56,025 bases of DNA, taken from assembly GCA_020629515.1 (NCBI GenBank), contig JAHDDE010000021.1, positions 1 to 56,025 of the forward strand, given 5' to 3'. The DNA comes from Saprospiraceae bacterium. Lineage in GTDB: Bacteria > Bacteroidota > Bacteroidia > Chitinophagales > Saprospiraceae. Below, piece after piece: positions 15,699-25,391 of this stretch. The notes under the pieces are model-generated. The model saw nothing but the letters and a program-made list of their open reading frames with translations, was not told the DNA's origin and did not search any database. Made by a program: the position numbers and the translations under genes. Within the stretch, counting starts at the first letter, position 1; each line of letters starts with the position of its first letter.

Positions 15699-16717
15699 TT
15701 ATTAAAGATATATATCGAAATTAATGCTATCAATCCAAATGTGACAACACAAATGATGTTTAAAATCAAATAGGTAATCATAGCGAAGGAAAGAGCCTCA
15801 GATGATGATACCCCCAGCATTGTCATACCTTCTATAACCATGGCATGATATCCGCCTATGCCTCCTGGTGTGGGTAAAATAGTTCCTAATGACCCACAAA
15901 CCGAAACCATCAACGCATCAGCACTTCTGAGTGATCGACTGTAGTCAAATATCAAAAAAGAACCATACATCATAAGATAATAACAGCTCCACAGTAATGC
16001 CGTGTAAAAAATGAATAGTCCCTTATTCGGTAGCTCGGCGAATGCAAATAAACCTCTACGAAGACCATCTATTAACTTAGAAAATCTTTGCTTAATAGTT
16101 CTACCCTTAATCCTTACCTTAAAAACTATATAAAGAACCAAGAGCCCAAAAATCCCTAAAAGACATAGAATCAATAATTTATTGGTTATAAATTCTTGAT
16201 CAATATGTGTCCTGAGATATTCCCCTAAGTAAGAATAGCTTAATACTATTCCTAAAGTAATAAAGATCAATAAAGCAATAAAATCAATGATTCTTTCGAA
16301 AATCAAGGTTCCGATTACTTCTTCATACTTCTGATCTTCGAATTTTGATATGATTCCTACTTGCACAAATTCTCCAGATCGTGCGACTACAAGATTACAT
16401 AAATAGGATATCATTATTGAAAATATTACGTTGACAAATCTTACTTCTTTTGACAACGTATTTAGCAATAGTTTCCAACGCAATGCTCTAATAAAATTGG
16501 ATAATAGATATATTAGACATACCACAACAATCCAAAATAAAGATGAGGCTTTTAGGTCCAATTGTAGCTTATGTAAAAGATTGCAATCCGAGAGGCCCGA
16601 ATTGATACAATCTTGCTCATACATAGCTGATTGTTTTTGCCAAATAAAATAGAGAATTGCCAAACCAATGGCAGTAAGCAATAACGTCTGAACAATAGAA
16701 CTAATCTTAAACCTCAA
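15686..16717 (-). CDS. Lysylphosphatidylglycerol synthase TM-like / flippase-like protein
   Basis: Integral membrane protein of 343 aa with about eight helices, matching the LPG_synthase_TM (UPF0104) family seen in the N-terminal part of MprF and in AglD-like proteins. The signature LPTPGGIGGYHAMVIEGM is near residue 280. It lacks any soluble aminoacyl-transferase domain, so it is not a full MprF. Relatives are proposed to flip or handle lipid-linked substrates. It lies beside glycosyltransferase genes and opposite the DUF2723 gene, so a lipid-linked sugar role is plausible. Confidence 0.8.
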   Translation of the reverse strand: MRFKISSIVQTLLLTAIGLAILYFIWQKQSAMYEQDCINSGLSDCNLLHKLQLDLKASSLFWIVVVCLIYLLSNFIRALRWKLLLNTLSKEVRFVNVIFSIMISYLCNLVVARSGEFVQVGIISKFEDQKYEEVIGTLIFERIIDFIALLIFITLGIVLSYSYLGEYLRTHIDQEFITNKLLILCLLGIFGLLVLYIVFKVRIKGRTIKQRFSKLIDGLRRGLFAFAELPNKGLFIFYTALLWSCYYLMMYGSFLIFDYSRSLRSADALMVSVCGSLGTILPTPGGIGGYHAMVIEGMTMLGVSSSEALSFAMITYLILNIICVVTFGLIALISIYIFNKWSN

Positions 16718-16779
16718 GATGGATCAAGTTAATGAATTCACAATGTATTAACTAAATACATAAAGTGTTCCTCAATTCT

Positions 16780-16787
16780 TATTTTTG
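16780..16787 (+). promoter_or_regulatory. -7 promoter box for the DUF2723 gene
   Basis: TATTTTTG matches TAnnTTTG and lies 17 bases before ATG 16805, predicting a leader of about 11 bases. No -33 TTG is evident. Confidence 0.5.
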
Positions 16788-16804
16788 TAGCTCAATAATA
16801 GCAT

Positions 16805-19800
16805 ATGCTGAAAAATTTGTCTTTTACTCGACTTGTATCACTATCTGTTATCCTGATAGCTTTTATTGTTTACTTCTTTTCTGTAGAGCGCACAGGAAGT
16901 CTATGGGATTGTGGAGAATTCATTTTAGGCGCTTATAAACTGCAGGTGGTTCACCCCCCTGGAGCACCTTTATTCCTCCTTATTGGCCGACTTTTTGCAT
17001 GGCTTGGAGACATTACCTCTTCTGATCCATCCAATATCGCTTTTGCAGTTAATCTAATGTCAGCCTTGTGTAGTTCATTAGTGGCAGGACTTGTTGCATC
17101 CATCACTATGAAGTTGGCAAAGATTCTTTATAAGACTGAAGAGGATTCAGTTACTAATAAGATCATTATAGGAAGTACTGGATTAGTTGCTGGACTCGCT
17201 ACTGCTTTTTGCAGTACCGTTTGGTTTTCAGCGGTGGAAGGGGAAGTATATGCTATGTCAACATTTTTCACGGCTCTCACTTTTTGGGCGGTCATAAAGT
17301 GGTACACTCTTGATGCCAATCCTAAAAATGACAAGTGGTTGGCTTTCGCAGCTTATAGCTCTGGACTATCAATTGGCGTACACTTACTGAGTTTGCTAAC
17401 TTTTCCCGCGTTGGCTTTATTGGTTTATTTCAAGAAATCTAAAGAAATTAAGCCTTTATCGATTTTAGGAATTTTGGCTGTTGGTGCGGCATCAATCCCT
17501 ATCATCCAAAAGTTGATCATCACAGGAATTCCAACTCTTTGGCTCGGTATGGAAAAGCTATTTGTAAATAGTATTGGGTTGCCTTTCCAGACTGGGATAA
17601 TACCAACCATTCTAATAGTGGCTGGTGTTTTCTACTTCGCTTTTAGGTATGCATACAAAAGACAGAATAGGCTTATGGAGCTTTTGGTTATGTCAGCTAT
17701 GCTCATAACTATTGGTTACTCTACAATAGGAGTAGTAGTGATCAGAGCTAATGCGGATACTCCAGTTAATATGAATGTACCTAGTGACGCATCGAGATTA
17801 CTACCCTATATCAATAGAGAGCAGTATGGGGAGAGAGCTTTACTTTTCGGTCCTCATTATGAGGCGTCACCTGTCGGATACGACCGAAATGAAAGATTCG
17901 GACGCGAAGATTTCCCTCCTTACTATAATGAAAGAACTAACAATGAAGAGTACATAAAAGTAGATGAGAAGATTAAGCCGCAGTATGCTGGAAAGGACAA
18001 AATTCTCTTTCCTCGTATATCTGATTCTAATATGGGTCGACCTGGACTATACCGTCAATGGTATCAGTCAATCTTTGATTCAGATGCTAAGCCAAATTTC
18101 ATGTTTAACCTGGCATTCTTTATGAAATATCAGGTCAATTGGATGTACTTTAGGTATTTCTCATGGAATTTCGTAGGTCGTCAGAATGGGAGTCAAGGTT
18201 TTTATGCGTGGGACAAGTCTTCTGGAAATTGGAGATCAGGTATCAAATTCATTGATGAAGCTAAGCTTTATAATGTGGATGAAGAACCACAAACGATGCG
18301 AGAAGATAAGTCCAATAATAACTACTACTTTCTACCAGTCATATTTGGCTTGTTAGGTTTGTTTTTTCATTTGTACAAAGATCAGAAATCCTTTTTCGCC
18401 ATACTTATTTTATTCTTAATTACAGGGTTAGGACTTATCATATACTCCAATCAACCTCCTAATGAACCTCGTGAGAGAGACTATGTTCTTGTAGGGAGTT
18501 TCTTCACTTTTTGTATATGGATAGGACTAGCTATTCCAGCTTTGTGCGAATTAATAAAAGAGAAGTTTAATATCAAAGGTGCGGGTCTCGCCGCTGGTAT
18601 GGCCCTAATAGTGCTATCTGCCCCATTAATTATGGGGTTCGAAAATTTTGATGATCACAGTAGAAGGCATCATACTGGATCTCGTGATTATGCATCTAAT
18701 TTTTTAAATTCTTTAGAACCTAATGCCATTATTTTTACCTATGGAGATAATGACACTTACCCATTATGGTATGCGCAAGAAGTCGAAGGAATTAGAACGG
18801 ATGTAAGAATTGTCAATTTAAGTCTGGTACAAGTAGATTGGTATATCACTAAACTCACTCGAAGAGTTAATGATTCTCCTCCTCTTAAACTAACCATTCC
18901 AACAGAAGCATATAGAGGAAATAAGAGGAATCAAATTCCTTTTTATTTGGGCAATCAAGATAGCAGGCCAATGGCTATCAATACTGTGCTAAAATTCATC
19001 GGAGACAACAACTCATTAAGAGGTTCTACCATGGATTTTGCCAGCTATGTTCCGACTAAGGATATAATCATTCCTACAAATAATAGTGCCATAGGAAGAC
19101 TCAATTTCTTTTCACCTGGAGACTCTGTTAAAATTGCTCCTGCTATTCAATTGAAATTTGGAGAAAACAAAAACTGGTTAGTAAAGGATGAGATTGCCAT
19201 TTTGGATATAATAGGAAGCAATCTATGGGAGCGACCTATTTACTTTGCCACCACATGTAAAAACGACAAACTCTTAGGTCTGAATGACTATATGCAATAT
19301 GAAGGTTTAGCATTGAGGCTTGTACCTACTAAAACTCCAAGTGATAGATCTTTATCCATTTATGGTAGTGGTCGTGTAGGCACTGAGAAAGTCTATAATA
19401 ATATCATGAATAAATTTAAATGGGGTGGTTTTGATAAAATGGACTTGTTTGTAGACAACTCTTATGGCGCAGCAGTACAGGCTCACAAGATGGTCTTTAT
19501 CAGAACTATTGAGGAACTCCTCGATAAGGGAGAAAAAACCAAAGGAATCAATCTTACTGATAAGTATTTTGAGGCTTTCCCACACATGAATTTTCCTTAT
19601 GATGCGACTATCACTCCTCTGATCAATGGATATCTAAGAGCACAAGAATGGGACAAGGCCAAAAAGCATTTAACCATACTTGCAGACGAAACCATTGATC
19701 ACTTAGAGTTTTATGAAAGTATAGATCCAGATATCATTCAAAGTAGCTTCAGAACGGATTATCAATATCGACTTAGAGCAGCGCAGAGTGTTCTATCAGC

Positions 19801-19885
19801 GGCGGATATCATACCTGATGAAGACTTTAAGAATAGAATCAACAATCTATTAAGTCGATATAAATCTAATACAGTACCTAACTAA
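16805..19885 (+). CDS. DUF2723 membrane glycosyltransferase
   Basis: Large inner-membrane protein of 1026 aa in the DUF2723 family, the family of human TMEM260, an O-mannosyltransferase. The N-terminal signature is RTGSLWDCGEFILGAYKLQV followed by VHPPGAPLFLLIGRLFAW, with the acidic loop expected of a GT-C enzyme. About 12 hydrophobic helices occur in residues 10-315 and 500-610. A long periplasmic C-terminal part follows (about 615-1026), with YGDNDTYPLWYAQEVEG and helical repeats near the end. The Bacteroidota members are often annotated as protein O-mannosyltransferases. It fits the neighbouring lipid-sugar genes, though donor and acceptor are not known. Confidence 0.88.
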   Translation: MLKNLSFTRLVSLSVILIAFIVYFFSVERTGSLWDCGEFILGAYKLQVVHPPGAPLFLLIGRLFAWLGDITSSDPSNIAFAVNLMSALCSSLVAGLVASITMKLAKILYKTEEDSVTNKIIIGSTGLVAGLATAFCSTVWFSAVEGEVYAMSTFFTALTFWAVIKWYTLDANPKNDKWLAFAAYSSGLSIGVHLLSLLTFPALALLVYFKKSKEIKPLSILGILAVGAASIPIIQKLIITGIPTLWLGMEKLFVNSIGLPFQTGIIPTILIVAGVFYFAFRYAYKRQNRLMELLVMSAMLITIGYSTIGVVVIRANADTPVNMNVPSDASRLLPYINREQYGERALLFGPHYEASPVGYDRNERFGREDFPPYYNERTNNEEYIKVDEKIKPQYAGKDKILFPRISDSNMGRPGLYRQWYQSIFDSDAKPNFMFNLAFFMKYQVNWMYFRYFSWNFVGRQNGSQGFYAWDKSSGNWRSGIKFIDEAKLYNVDEEPQTMREDKSNNNYYFLPVIFGLLGLFFHLYKDQKSFFAILILFLITGLGLIIYSNQPPNEPRERDYVLVGSFFTFCIWIGLAIPALCELIKEKFNIKGAGLAAGMALIVLSAPLIMGFENFDDHSRRHHTGSRDYASNFLNSLEPNAIIFTYGDNDTYPLWYAQEVEGIRTDVRIVNLSLVQVDWYITKLTRRVNDSPPLKLTIPTEAYRGNKRNQIPFYLGNQDSRPMAINTVLKFIGDNNSLRGSTMDFASYVPTKDIIIPTNNSAIGRLNFFSPGDSVKIAPAIQLKFGENKNWLVKDEIAILDIIGSNLWERPIYFATTCKNDKLLGLNDYMQYEGLALRLVPTKTPSDRSLSIYGSGRVGTEKVYNNIMNKFKWGGFDKMDLFVDNSYGAAVQAHKMVFIRTIEELLDKGEKTKGINLTDKYFEAFPHMNFPYDATITPLINGYLRAQEWDKAKKHLTILADETIDHLEFYESIDPDIIQSSFRTDYQYRLRAAQSVLSAADIIPDEDFKNRINNLLSRYKSNTVPN

Positions 19886-19895
19886 ACCACATATA

Positions 19896-20342
19896 ATGAG
19901 AATAGCCATAGGATGTGATCATGCAGGATATGAATATAAAGAAGCTATCAAAGGTCACTTGATAGAAAAAGGCCATGAAGTAAGTGATCATGGCACACAT
20001 GATACTTCTTCAGTTGATTATCCTGACTTCGTCCATCCCGTGTCCAAAGATATCAGCGATCAACACGCTCATTATGGTATATTGATTTGTGGTACAGGAA
20101 ACGGAGTATCTATGACAGCCAATAAATACAAAGAAGTGAGATGTGGTTTGTGCTGGAATGCGGAAATTGCTCAATTAATACGGCAACACAACAACGCTAA
20201 TATTATCTCTTTACCTGCGCGCTTTGTAGATATCAAAGACGCCATTCAAATGGTTGATGTCTTTCTATCTGCTCAGTTTGAAGGTGGTAGACATCAACGT
20301 AGAATTGATAAAATTACTTCTGAGATAAAATTCTCTTGTTAA
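19896..20342 (+). CDS. rpiB: Ribose-5-phosphate isomerase B
   Basis: Enzyme of 148 aa that interconverts ribose 5-phosphate and ribulose 5-phosphate in the pentose phosphate pathway. It begins MRIAIGCDHAGYEYKEAIKG and carries the catalytic Cys65 in LICGTGNGVSMTANK, with SVDYPDF as the other active-site segment and NAEIAQLIRQHNNANIIS. Length and motifs match RpiB (LacAB family). It starts 10 bases after the DUF2723 stop, so the two may be co-transcribed even though their functions seem unrelated. Confidence 0.95.
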   Translation: MRIAIGCDHAGYEYKEAIKGHLIEKGHEVSDHGTHDTSSVDYPDFVHPVSKDISDQHAHYGILICGTGNGVSMTANKYKEVRCGLCWNAEIAQLIRQHNNANIISLPARFVDIKDAIQMVDVFLSAQFEGGRHQRRIDKITSEIKFSC

Positions 20343-20369
20343 ATCTTATTCAAAGAAATAACCCCTATT

Positions 20370-21995
20370 ATGAGAAAAATCATTTTTTCGATCTTGTCGA
20401 TCATAATTAGCCCATCAATTGCACTACACGCCCAATATTTTGGAGGTAAAACAATGCCTGTTCAAGACAAAGAAGTAGTGCGTAATTTGAAGGATCATTC
20501 TTTTATGCTGAGCACTACTATTAATGCAAAAGATATGAAGGAACACCTGAGTATTTTGGCATCTGATGAATTTCAAGGTCGTGAAACTGGATCAGAAGGA
20601 ATAGAAAAAGCCGCATCATATATCAATTCTGAATTAGACAAATTGCAGCTGCCTTATGCAGTTGGTAATACTTCTCGCTTCCAACAAGTCGACTTCACCT
20701 TCTCATCTTGGATTGACAATGAAGTGAGAGTTGATGATAAGAGGTATAAACAACTTTGGGATTTTGTTGGCTTTCCACAATCAAGTAAAAGCTCAACCTT
20801 TTCTTTTGATGAGGTAGTTTATGTGGGATATGGTATTGATACGGAGTCATACAACGATTATGCTAATAAGGATGTCACTGGAAAAGCGGTTATAGTCTTT
20901 GATGGAGAGCCATTTAATAGCGATGGTGTATCGGGGATTACTGGCAATCAAAATGCGTCTGAATGGTCTGAAGATTATGAATTAAAAAGAGTCGCTGCTC
21001 AAAAACATGGAGCTGCTTTTTTAATGATTATATCTAATAATCTCAAAGAGGTTCTTAATGCCAATCGAAGAATGCTGGTCAATAGGGTTACTCAATTAGG
21101 AGATTACTCTAAAACTGATAAGTCACAAACCAATATGCTCATCATATCGACTAAAATGGCGCAGGACCTTTTAGGTGATCAGATTGATCTTGTTATAACC
21201 GATAGAGATAATATAAAAAAGAAATTAGCTCCTGGTAAGTTGATAAGCTCAAAATCTAATGTAGCAATTAACCAAAAGGTTCAAAAAGATGTGCTATCAG
21301 GTAAAAACATCTTAGGGTATATCGAAGGTACAGATAAGAAAGATGAATTGATAATAGTTAGTGCCCATTATGACCATGTTGGCACCAAAGGTAATGATGT
21401 GTATAATGGGGCCGATGATAATGGTTCTGGTTCTACTACCGTCCTTGAAATAGCAGAAGCCTTAGTTACGGCAAAGAAAATTGGTAAAGGCCCGAGGCGT
21501 AGTGTTTTATGTCTTTGGATGACAGGTGAAGAGAAAGGCCTGTTGGGTTCAGAGTATTATGTTAATAACCCAATTTTTCCAATATCCCAAACGGTTGCAG
21601 ATGTAAATATAGATATGGTTGGAAGATGGGGAGAAGAGTATCAAGGGACAGATCAGTCTTACTTATATGTCATCGGTTCTGACCGTCTAAGTTCTGAACT
21701 ACATGAAATTAATGAGTCAATGAATGCCAAATACAGCAATATGTTATTGGACTATAAATACAACGACGAAAATGACCCAAATCGATTTTATTTTAGATCT
21801 GATCATTACAATTTTGCTAAAAATGGTATTCCAGCCATTTTTTATTTTAACGGAGTCCACGAAGACTATCATCAGATTGGTGATGAAATTGATAAGATAG
21901 ACTTCGACCTAATGCAAGACAGAGGCCGCATGATTTTTCATACGGTCTGGGAATTGGCCAATAGAGATAAAAGAATTGAAGTTGATAAGGATTAG
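20370..21995 (+). CDS. M28 family zinc aminopeptidase, secreted
   Basis: Exported metallopeptidase of 541 aa. Residues 1-21 (IIFSILSIIISPSIALHAQ) form a signal peptide. The M28 zinc ligands are in order: SAHYDHVG (His), NGADDNGSGS (Asp bridging), GEEKGLLGS (Glu-Glu), DMVGRWG (Asp), and HEDYHQIGDEID (His). A PA domain-like insert lies around 130-250. Such enzymes cut amino acids from peptides and would act in the periplasm or outside. It follows rpiB by 27 bases and meets the response regulator gene tail to tail with a 4-base overlap. Confidence 0.92.
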   Translation: MRKIIFSILSIIISPSIALHAQYFGGKTMPVQDKEVVRNLKDHSFMLSTTINAKDMKEHLSILASDEFQGRETGSEGIEKAASYINSELDKLQLPYAVGNTSRFQQVDFTFSSWIDNEVRVDDKRYKQLWDFVGFPQSSKSSTFSFDEVVYVGYGIDTESYNDYANKDVTGKAVIVFDGEPFNSDGVSGITGNQNASEWSEDYELKRVAAQKHGAAFLMIISNNLKEVLNANRRMLVNRVTQLGDYSKTDKSQTNMLIISTKMAQDLLGDQIDLVITDRDNIKKKLAPGKLISSKSNVAINQKVQKDVLSGKNILGYIEGTDKKDELIIVSAHYDHVGTKGNDVYNGADDNGSGSTTVLEIAEALVTAKKIGKGPRRSVLCLWMTGEEKGLLGSEYYVNNPIFPISQTVADVNIDMVGRWGEEYQGTDQSYLYVIGSDRLSSELHEINESMNAKYSNMLLDYKYNDENDPNRFYFRSDHYNFAKNGIPAIFYFNGVHEDYHQIGDEIDKIDFDLMQDRGRMIFHTVWELANRDKRIEVDKD

Positions 21996-22708
21996 TCCTC
22001 TACTTCTCTTTTATCAATCAATCTAAATCCATTACCATGAATATTTACTATCTCTAAGTTTTCATCTCTTTTGAGGTATTTTCTCAACTTAGTGACGAAA
22101 ACATCCATACTTCTGGCTGTGAAATAATTATCCTCTTCCCATATCTCGGTTAGAGCTAATGAACGAGGGAGCACATCATTTTTATGTATGCAGAATAATC
22201 TTAAAAGATGTGCTTCTTTAGGGGATAATTTATCCTTAAAGACATCGTCTCCATCTTTATAAGTCAAAATACGTAGTGGATAATTAAAATGATACTGCCC
22301 AATATGAAATTCCTTCTTATTCTCTTCAGGGTTAGGAGCTACAACACTTCTTTTTAAGACAGCTTGCACTCGATATAAAAGTTCTTCCGAATTAAATGGT
22401 TTAGTAATGTAGTCATCGGCTCCAATCTTGAAACCATCAATTACATCTTCCTTAAGGGCTTTTGCAGTGAGATATATTAATGAAGTATCTCGGTTATCTT
22501 CTTTAATCTCTCGCCCAAGAGTGAAGCCATCTTTCTTAGGCATCATTACGTCTAAAATACATAAGTCAAACTTGCCGTTTTTATAGGCATGCCAACCTTC
22601 TTCTCCATCCGTAGCTAACGTCACATCATACGAATGCATCTCAAGATAAGACTTGAGCACATCCCCAAAGTTGCGATCATCTTCTACCAATAAAATATTC
22701 TGAGGCAT
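21992..22708 (-). CDS. rprY: OmpR-family response regulator (RprY-like)
   Basis: DNA-binding response regulator of 238 aa. The receiver domain has the acidic pair Asp10-Asp11, phospho-acceptor Asp53 in LCILDVMMPKKDGF, Thr in IYLTAKALKEDV, and the Lys in DDYITKPFNSEEL. The C-terminal domain (about 135-235) is a winged helix of the Trans_reg_C type (SPKEAHLLRLFC, SMDVFVTKLRKYL). It strongly resembles Bacteroides RprY, so the symbol rests on similarity to a recalled sequence, not on a search. It lies 38 bases downstream of the sensor kinase gene and should form a single unit with it. Confidence 0.88.
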   Translation of the reverse strand: MPQNILLVEDDRNFGDVLKSYLEMHSYDVTLATDGEEGWHAYKNGKFDLCILDVMMPKKDGFTLGREIKEDNRDTSLIYLTAKALKEDVIDGFKIGADDYITKPFNSEELLYRVQAVLKRSVVAPNPEENKKEFHIGQYHFNYPLRILTYKDGDDVFKDKLSPKEAHLLRLFCIHKNDVLPRSLALTEIWEEDNYFTARSMDVFVTKLRKYLKRDENLEIVNIHGNGFRLIDKREVED

Positions 22709-22746
22709 AGTAGTAGGATTTAGGTTTATTAAGTGTTGACGTAAGA

Positions 22747-24186
22747 TTATTCTTTGGTCACTTTTTTATGAGGAAAAAATACAGAAAAAATACTCCCCTC
22801 CCCTAATTCGCTTTTTACAGCAACGGTTCCATCGTGTGCATCAACTATTCCCTTAACATAGCTCAAGCCCAAACCAAAACCTTTTACGTTATGTATATTT
22901 CCAGTACTAACCCTATAAAATTTCTCAAAAATACGTTTTAAATCGTCTTTTGACATACCGATTCCTTTATCTCTTACTTCTATCTCTATACCATTAGGCA
23001 CGTCCTTGGTAGTTAATGTGATGTTAGGGCTATCTGCGGAGTATTTATTTGCATTATCAAGGAGATTGTGGATTACATTACTAATGTGATTTTCGTCTCC
23101 CTCTACAATAGCAGATTTGGCTTGTAAAAATGCCTTAATAACACCACCTCTCTGATTCACCTTTAGAGCCGTATGCTCTACTGCCAGTTTGGCTAATTCA
23201 TTTATGTTTACCTCTGTAAGTTTTAACTCAAACTCCTCCTTATCTAATTTGGCAATTTGTAGGACTTTTTCAACCTGCTTTAACATCCTTGCATTCTCTT
23301 GCTTTATAATCCCAGCATAACGCTTGATTTGATCAGGTTTAGACATGATCATCGGATTGTTAATAGAGTCAGCTGCAAGAGATATTGTAGCTATTGGTGT
23401 TTTAAACTCATGTGTCATGTTATTAATAAAGTCTGTCTTCATCAAAGACACTTTCTTCTGAGTAAGAATAATATTGATGGTATAAACAAAACAGAACAAT
23501 ATCAATCCTGTAAAGAGTATTGAGCTTATAACTGATGGTAATATGGCACTTAATAGGAAGGTACCCTTTTTAGGAAAAAAAATTCTTAAAGATCCAGCCG
23601 CATTTTCCCCTTCCGTACTAAATAGATTTACCTTATACTCAGATTCATACAATTTTTGGGTTTCGCCGCCGATACTGAACTGTTCTTCATTATCTATACT
23701 TACAGTATAACTACCATTAGCAATGATAAAGTTGTTCTCTTCATTAGAGAAAACGCCATAATCATAAAGTAAGTCAATATCCTGATCTTCTAACTCCGTA
23801 CGCAGATAGTTCTCAATGTCACTTATATTGATACCATTCAAGGCAATAGAAGGCTCTACGAACCACGCCGTACTTCCTATTTGATTTTTAAGTATTTCAC
23901 TTCGATATTTACTAAGTGGACTACTAACATCATTAAGAGGTTCAAGATCAATTTTAAATATGGATTCGCTTCTATTCTTATTATAGTAATTAGTGAAAGT
24001 CTCAACATTATTAGCATCATCTTCTAATTGTTGCTTCACCCTGTTCAAGGCGAATGTCACCTTATCGTCAAAATTTTTAGAATTAAGCTCTGTTCCTCTC
24101 TTAAGCCAAAAGTATTGGATAATAGCTATCCCAAGGAGAGCTATACTCATTAATACTATTATTGTTTGAATTACCTTTTTACTCAT
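22747..24186 (-). CDS. rprX: Sensor histidine kinase (RprX-like)
   Basis: Inner-membrane sensor kinase of 479 aa. A membrane helix at about 5-27 and a second at about 215-240 enclose a periplasmic sensing domain of roughly 185 residues with no recognised fold. The HisKA motif is NNMTHEFKTPIATISL, with the phosphorylated His, and the HATPase domain shows HNLLDNANKYS (N box), RDKGIGMSKDDL (G1) and GFGLGLSYVKGIVDAHDG (G2). The pair with the downstream regulator resembles RprXY. The upstream region holds a symmetric promoter shared with the PDZ protein gene, suggesting joint control. Signal unknown. Confidence 0.9.
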   Translation of the reverse strand: MSKKVIQTIIVLMSIALLGIAIIQYFWLKRGTELNSKNFDDKVTFALNRVKQQLEDDANNVETFTNYYNKNRSESIFKIDLEPLNDVSSPLSKYRSEILKNQIGSTAWFVEPSIALNGINISDIENYLRTELEDQDIDLLYDYGVFSNEENNFIIANGSYTVSIDNEEQFSIGGETQKLYESEYKVNLFSTEGENAAGSLRIFFPKKGTFLLSAILPSVISSILFTGLILFCFVYTINIILTQKKVSLMKTDFINNMTHEFKTPIATISLAADSINNPMIMSKPDQIKRYAGIIKQENARMLKQVEKVLQIAKLDKEEFELKLTEVNINELAKLAVEHTALKVNQRGGVIKAFLQAKSAIVEGDENHISNVIHNLLDNANKYSADSPNITLTTKDVPNGIEIEVRDKGIGMSKDDLKRIFEKFYRVSTGNIHNVKGFGLGLSYVKGIVDAHDGTVAVKSELGEGSIFSVFFPHKKVTKE

Positions 24187-24280
24187 CTACGTTAGAAAGC
24201 TTAAAACTATCACCAATTTTAGGTTTCACACTATCGTTTAACTAAGATTTAACTGATCCTTATGAAAATAATATATTAGG

Positions 24281-24294
24281 CAAAAATATTTTTG
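24281..24294. promoter_or_regulatory. Symmetric divergent -7 box between kinase and PDZ genes
   Basis: CAAAAATATTTTTG is a perfect 14-base palindrome. It holds TATTTTTG on the plus strand (24287-24294, toward the PDZ gene) and TATTTTTG on the minus strand (24288-24281, toward the sensor kinase), sharing the central TA. One element could drive both directions. Confidence 0.5.
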
Positions 24295-24337
24295 TCTAAT
24301 CATATGAATTCAACTTACTAAAAATAAAATATGCATC

Positions 24338-25348
24338 ATGGTTAAGGATATCTATCAGTTTTCGCTCGTACTAATCATAGGCTGTTTTGCTTTATCAGAT
24401 ATATCAGCTCAAGTAGATAAAGAGGTCATAATCATTGAGAAAACTATTGACGAAAACGGAAATGAAGTGTCTAAAAAGATCATTCGTAAAAATGGTTCAG
24501 AACTAAATGATGATGATTTAGATGAGTTGTTAGAAAACAGTGATACGCCATTTGGCCAATGGGACATCCAATCTTTGGGATTTGGGCCAGACGCATTTGA
24601 TGGTTGGGAAGAATGGGGTTACAGCAACAAAAAGGAGCCGACTGTTTCAATTGGTCTTCAATTGTCCTTTGATAACGGTAGAAATATTATCACAGATGTG
24701 GTTTCAGGGTCTGGCGCAAGTGATGCGGACATTAGATCCGGCGACGAATTAATAGCTATCGAAGGCAGTTCTATAAATTCGATTGATGATATTCATGACA
24801 TATTACAATCTAAGCAAATCGGGGATGAATTGCTATTAACTGTATATCGTGATGGACAGGAAATTGAAAAAATTGTCCTTCTCAAAAGCAATCGAAGTAA
24901 GAACAATCCATTCTCATTTTCTAATGAGCTTAATGGTCGATCCTTTCTTTTTGACTTAAACCAATCCTTCAATATGGATTCACTATTAAGTCAATTTGAA
25001 CAGCTTAATGTGGACTCCATTTTCAGAAATTTTGAACATGGATTTAATCTTCAACCTTTTCGATCTCAAAGCAAAAGCTATAATAACGAACCTAATCCTA
25101 AAGGATCCCTCGGCGTCTTTATTGATGAAGAAGGTCGAAAAGTAGTTGTTTCTGATGTGATTAAGGATTCTGCAGCTCAAAAGGCAGGAATCAAAAAAAA
25201 GGATACAATTCTTAGAATCGACGATAATATGATCACCTCCTACAGTGAGCTGGCGATGATAATGAACCAAAAGGTCAGTGGAGAAACAATTACGTTAGAA
25301 ATTGATCGAAATGGTAACAAAAAGAAAATAGAGGTAGTATTAGATTAG
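24338..25348 (+). CDS. Exported protein with two PDZ domains
   Basis: Protein of 336 aa with an N-terminal signal peptide (FSLVLIIGCFALSDISAQ) and two PDZ domains at about 100-190 (VVSGSGASDADIRSGDELIA) and 250-335 (VIKDSAAQKAGIKKKDTILR). It has no trypsin-like protease domain, unlike HtrA proteins, so it probably binds C-termini or unfolded segments of periplasmic proteins. The region between the PDZ units is low-complexity and rich in Ser, Asn and Phe. It is divergent from an envelope-type two-component system and could help sense or respond to envelope stress. Confidence 0.78.
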   Translation: MVKDIYQFSLVLIIGCFALSDISAQVDKEVIIIEKTIDENGNEVSKKIIRKNGSELNDDDLDELLENSDTPFGQWDIQSLGFGPDAFDGWEEWGYSNKKEPTVSIGLQLSFDNGRNIITDVVSGSGASDADIRSGDELIAIEGSSINSIDDIHDILQSKQIGDELLLTVYRDGQEIEKIVLLKSNRSKNNPFSFSNELNGRSFLFDLNQSFNMDSLLSQFEQLNVDSIFRNFEHGFNLQPFRSQSKSYNNEPNPKGSLGVFIDEEGRKVVVSDVIKDSAAQKAGIKKKDTILRIDDNMITSYSELAMIMNQKVSGETITLEIDRNGNKKKIEVVLD

Positions 25349-25360
25349 CAAAAAATATAA

Positions 25361-25391
25361 ATAATGAGACCAAATCAATTGGTCTCATTAT
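25361..25391 (-). terminator. Hairpin terminator after the SPFH-Arc unit
   Basis: ATAATGAGACCAA pairs with TTGGTCTCATTAT, a perfect 13-bp stem with a 5-base loop. On the minus strand a T-rich tract follows (TATTTTTTG). The stop codon of the small Arc-type gene sits at the loop. There is no T tract on the plus strand. Confidence 0.65.
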
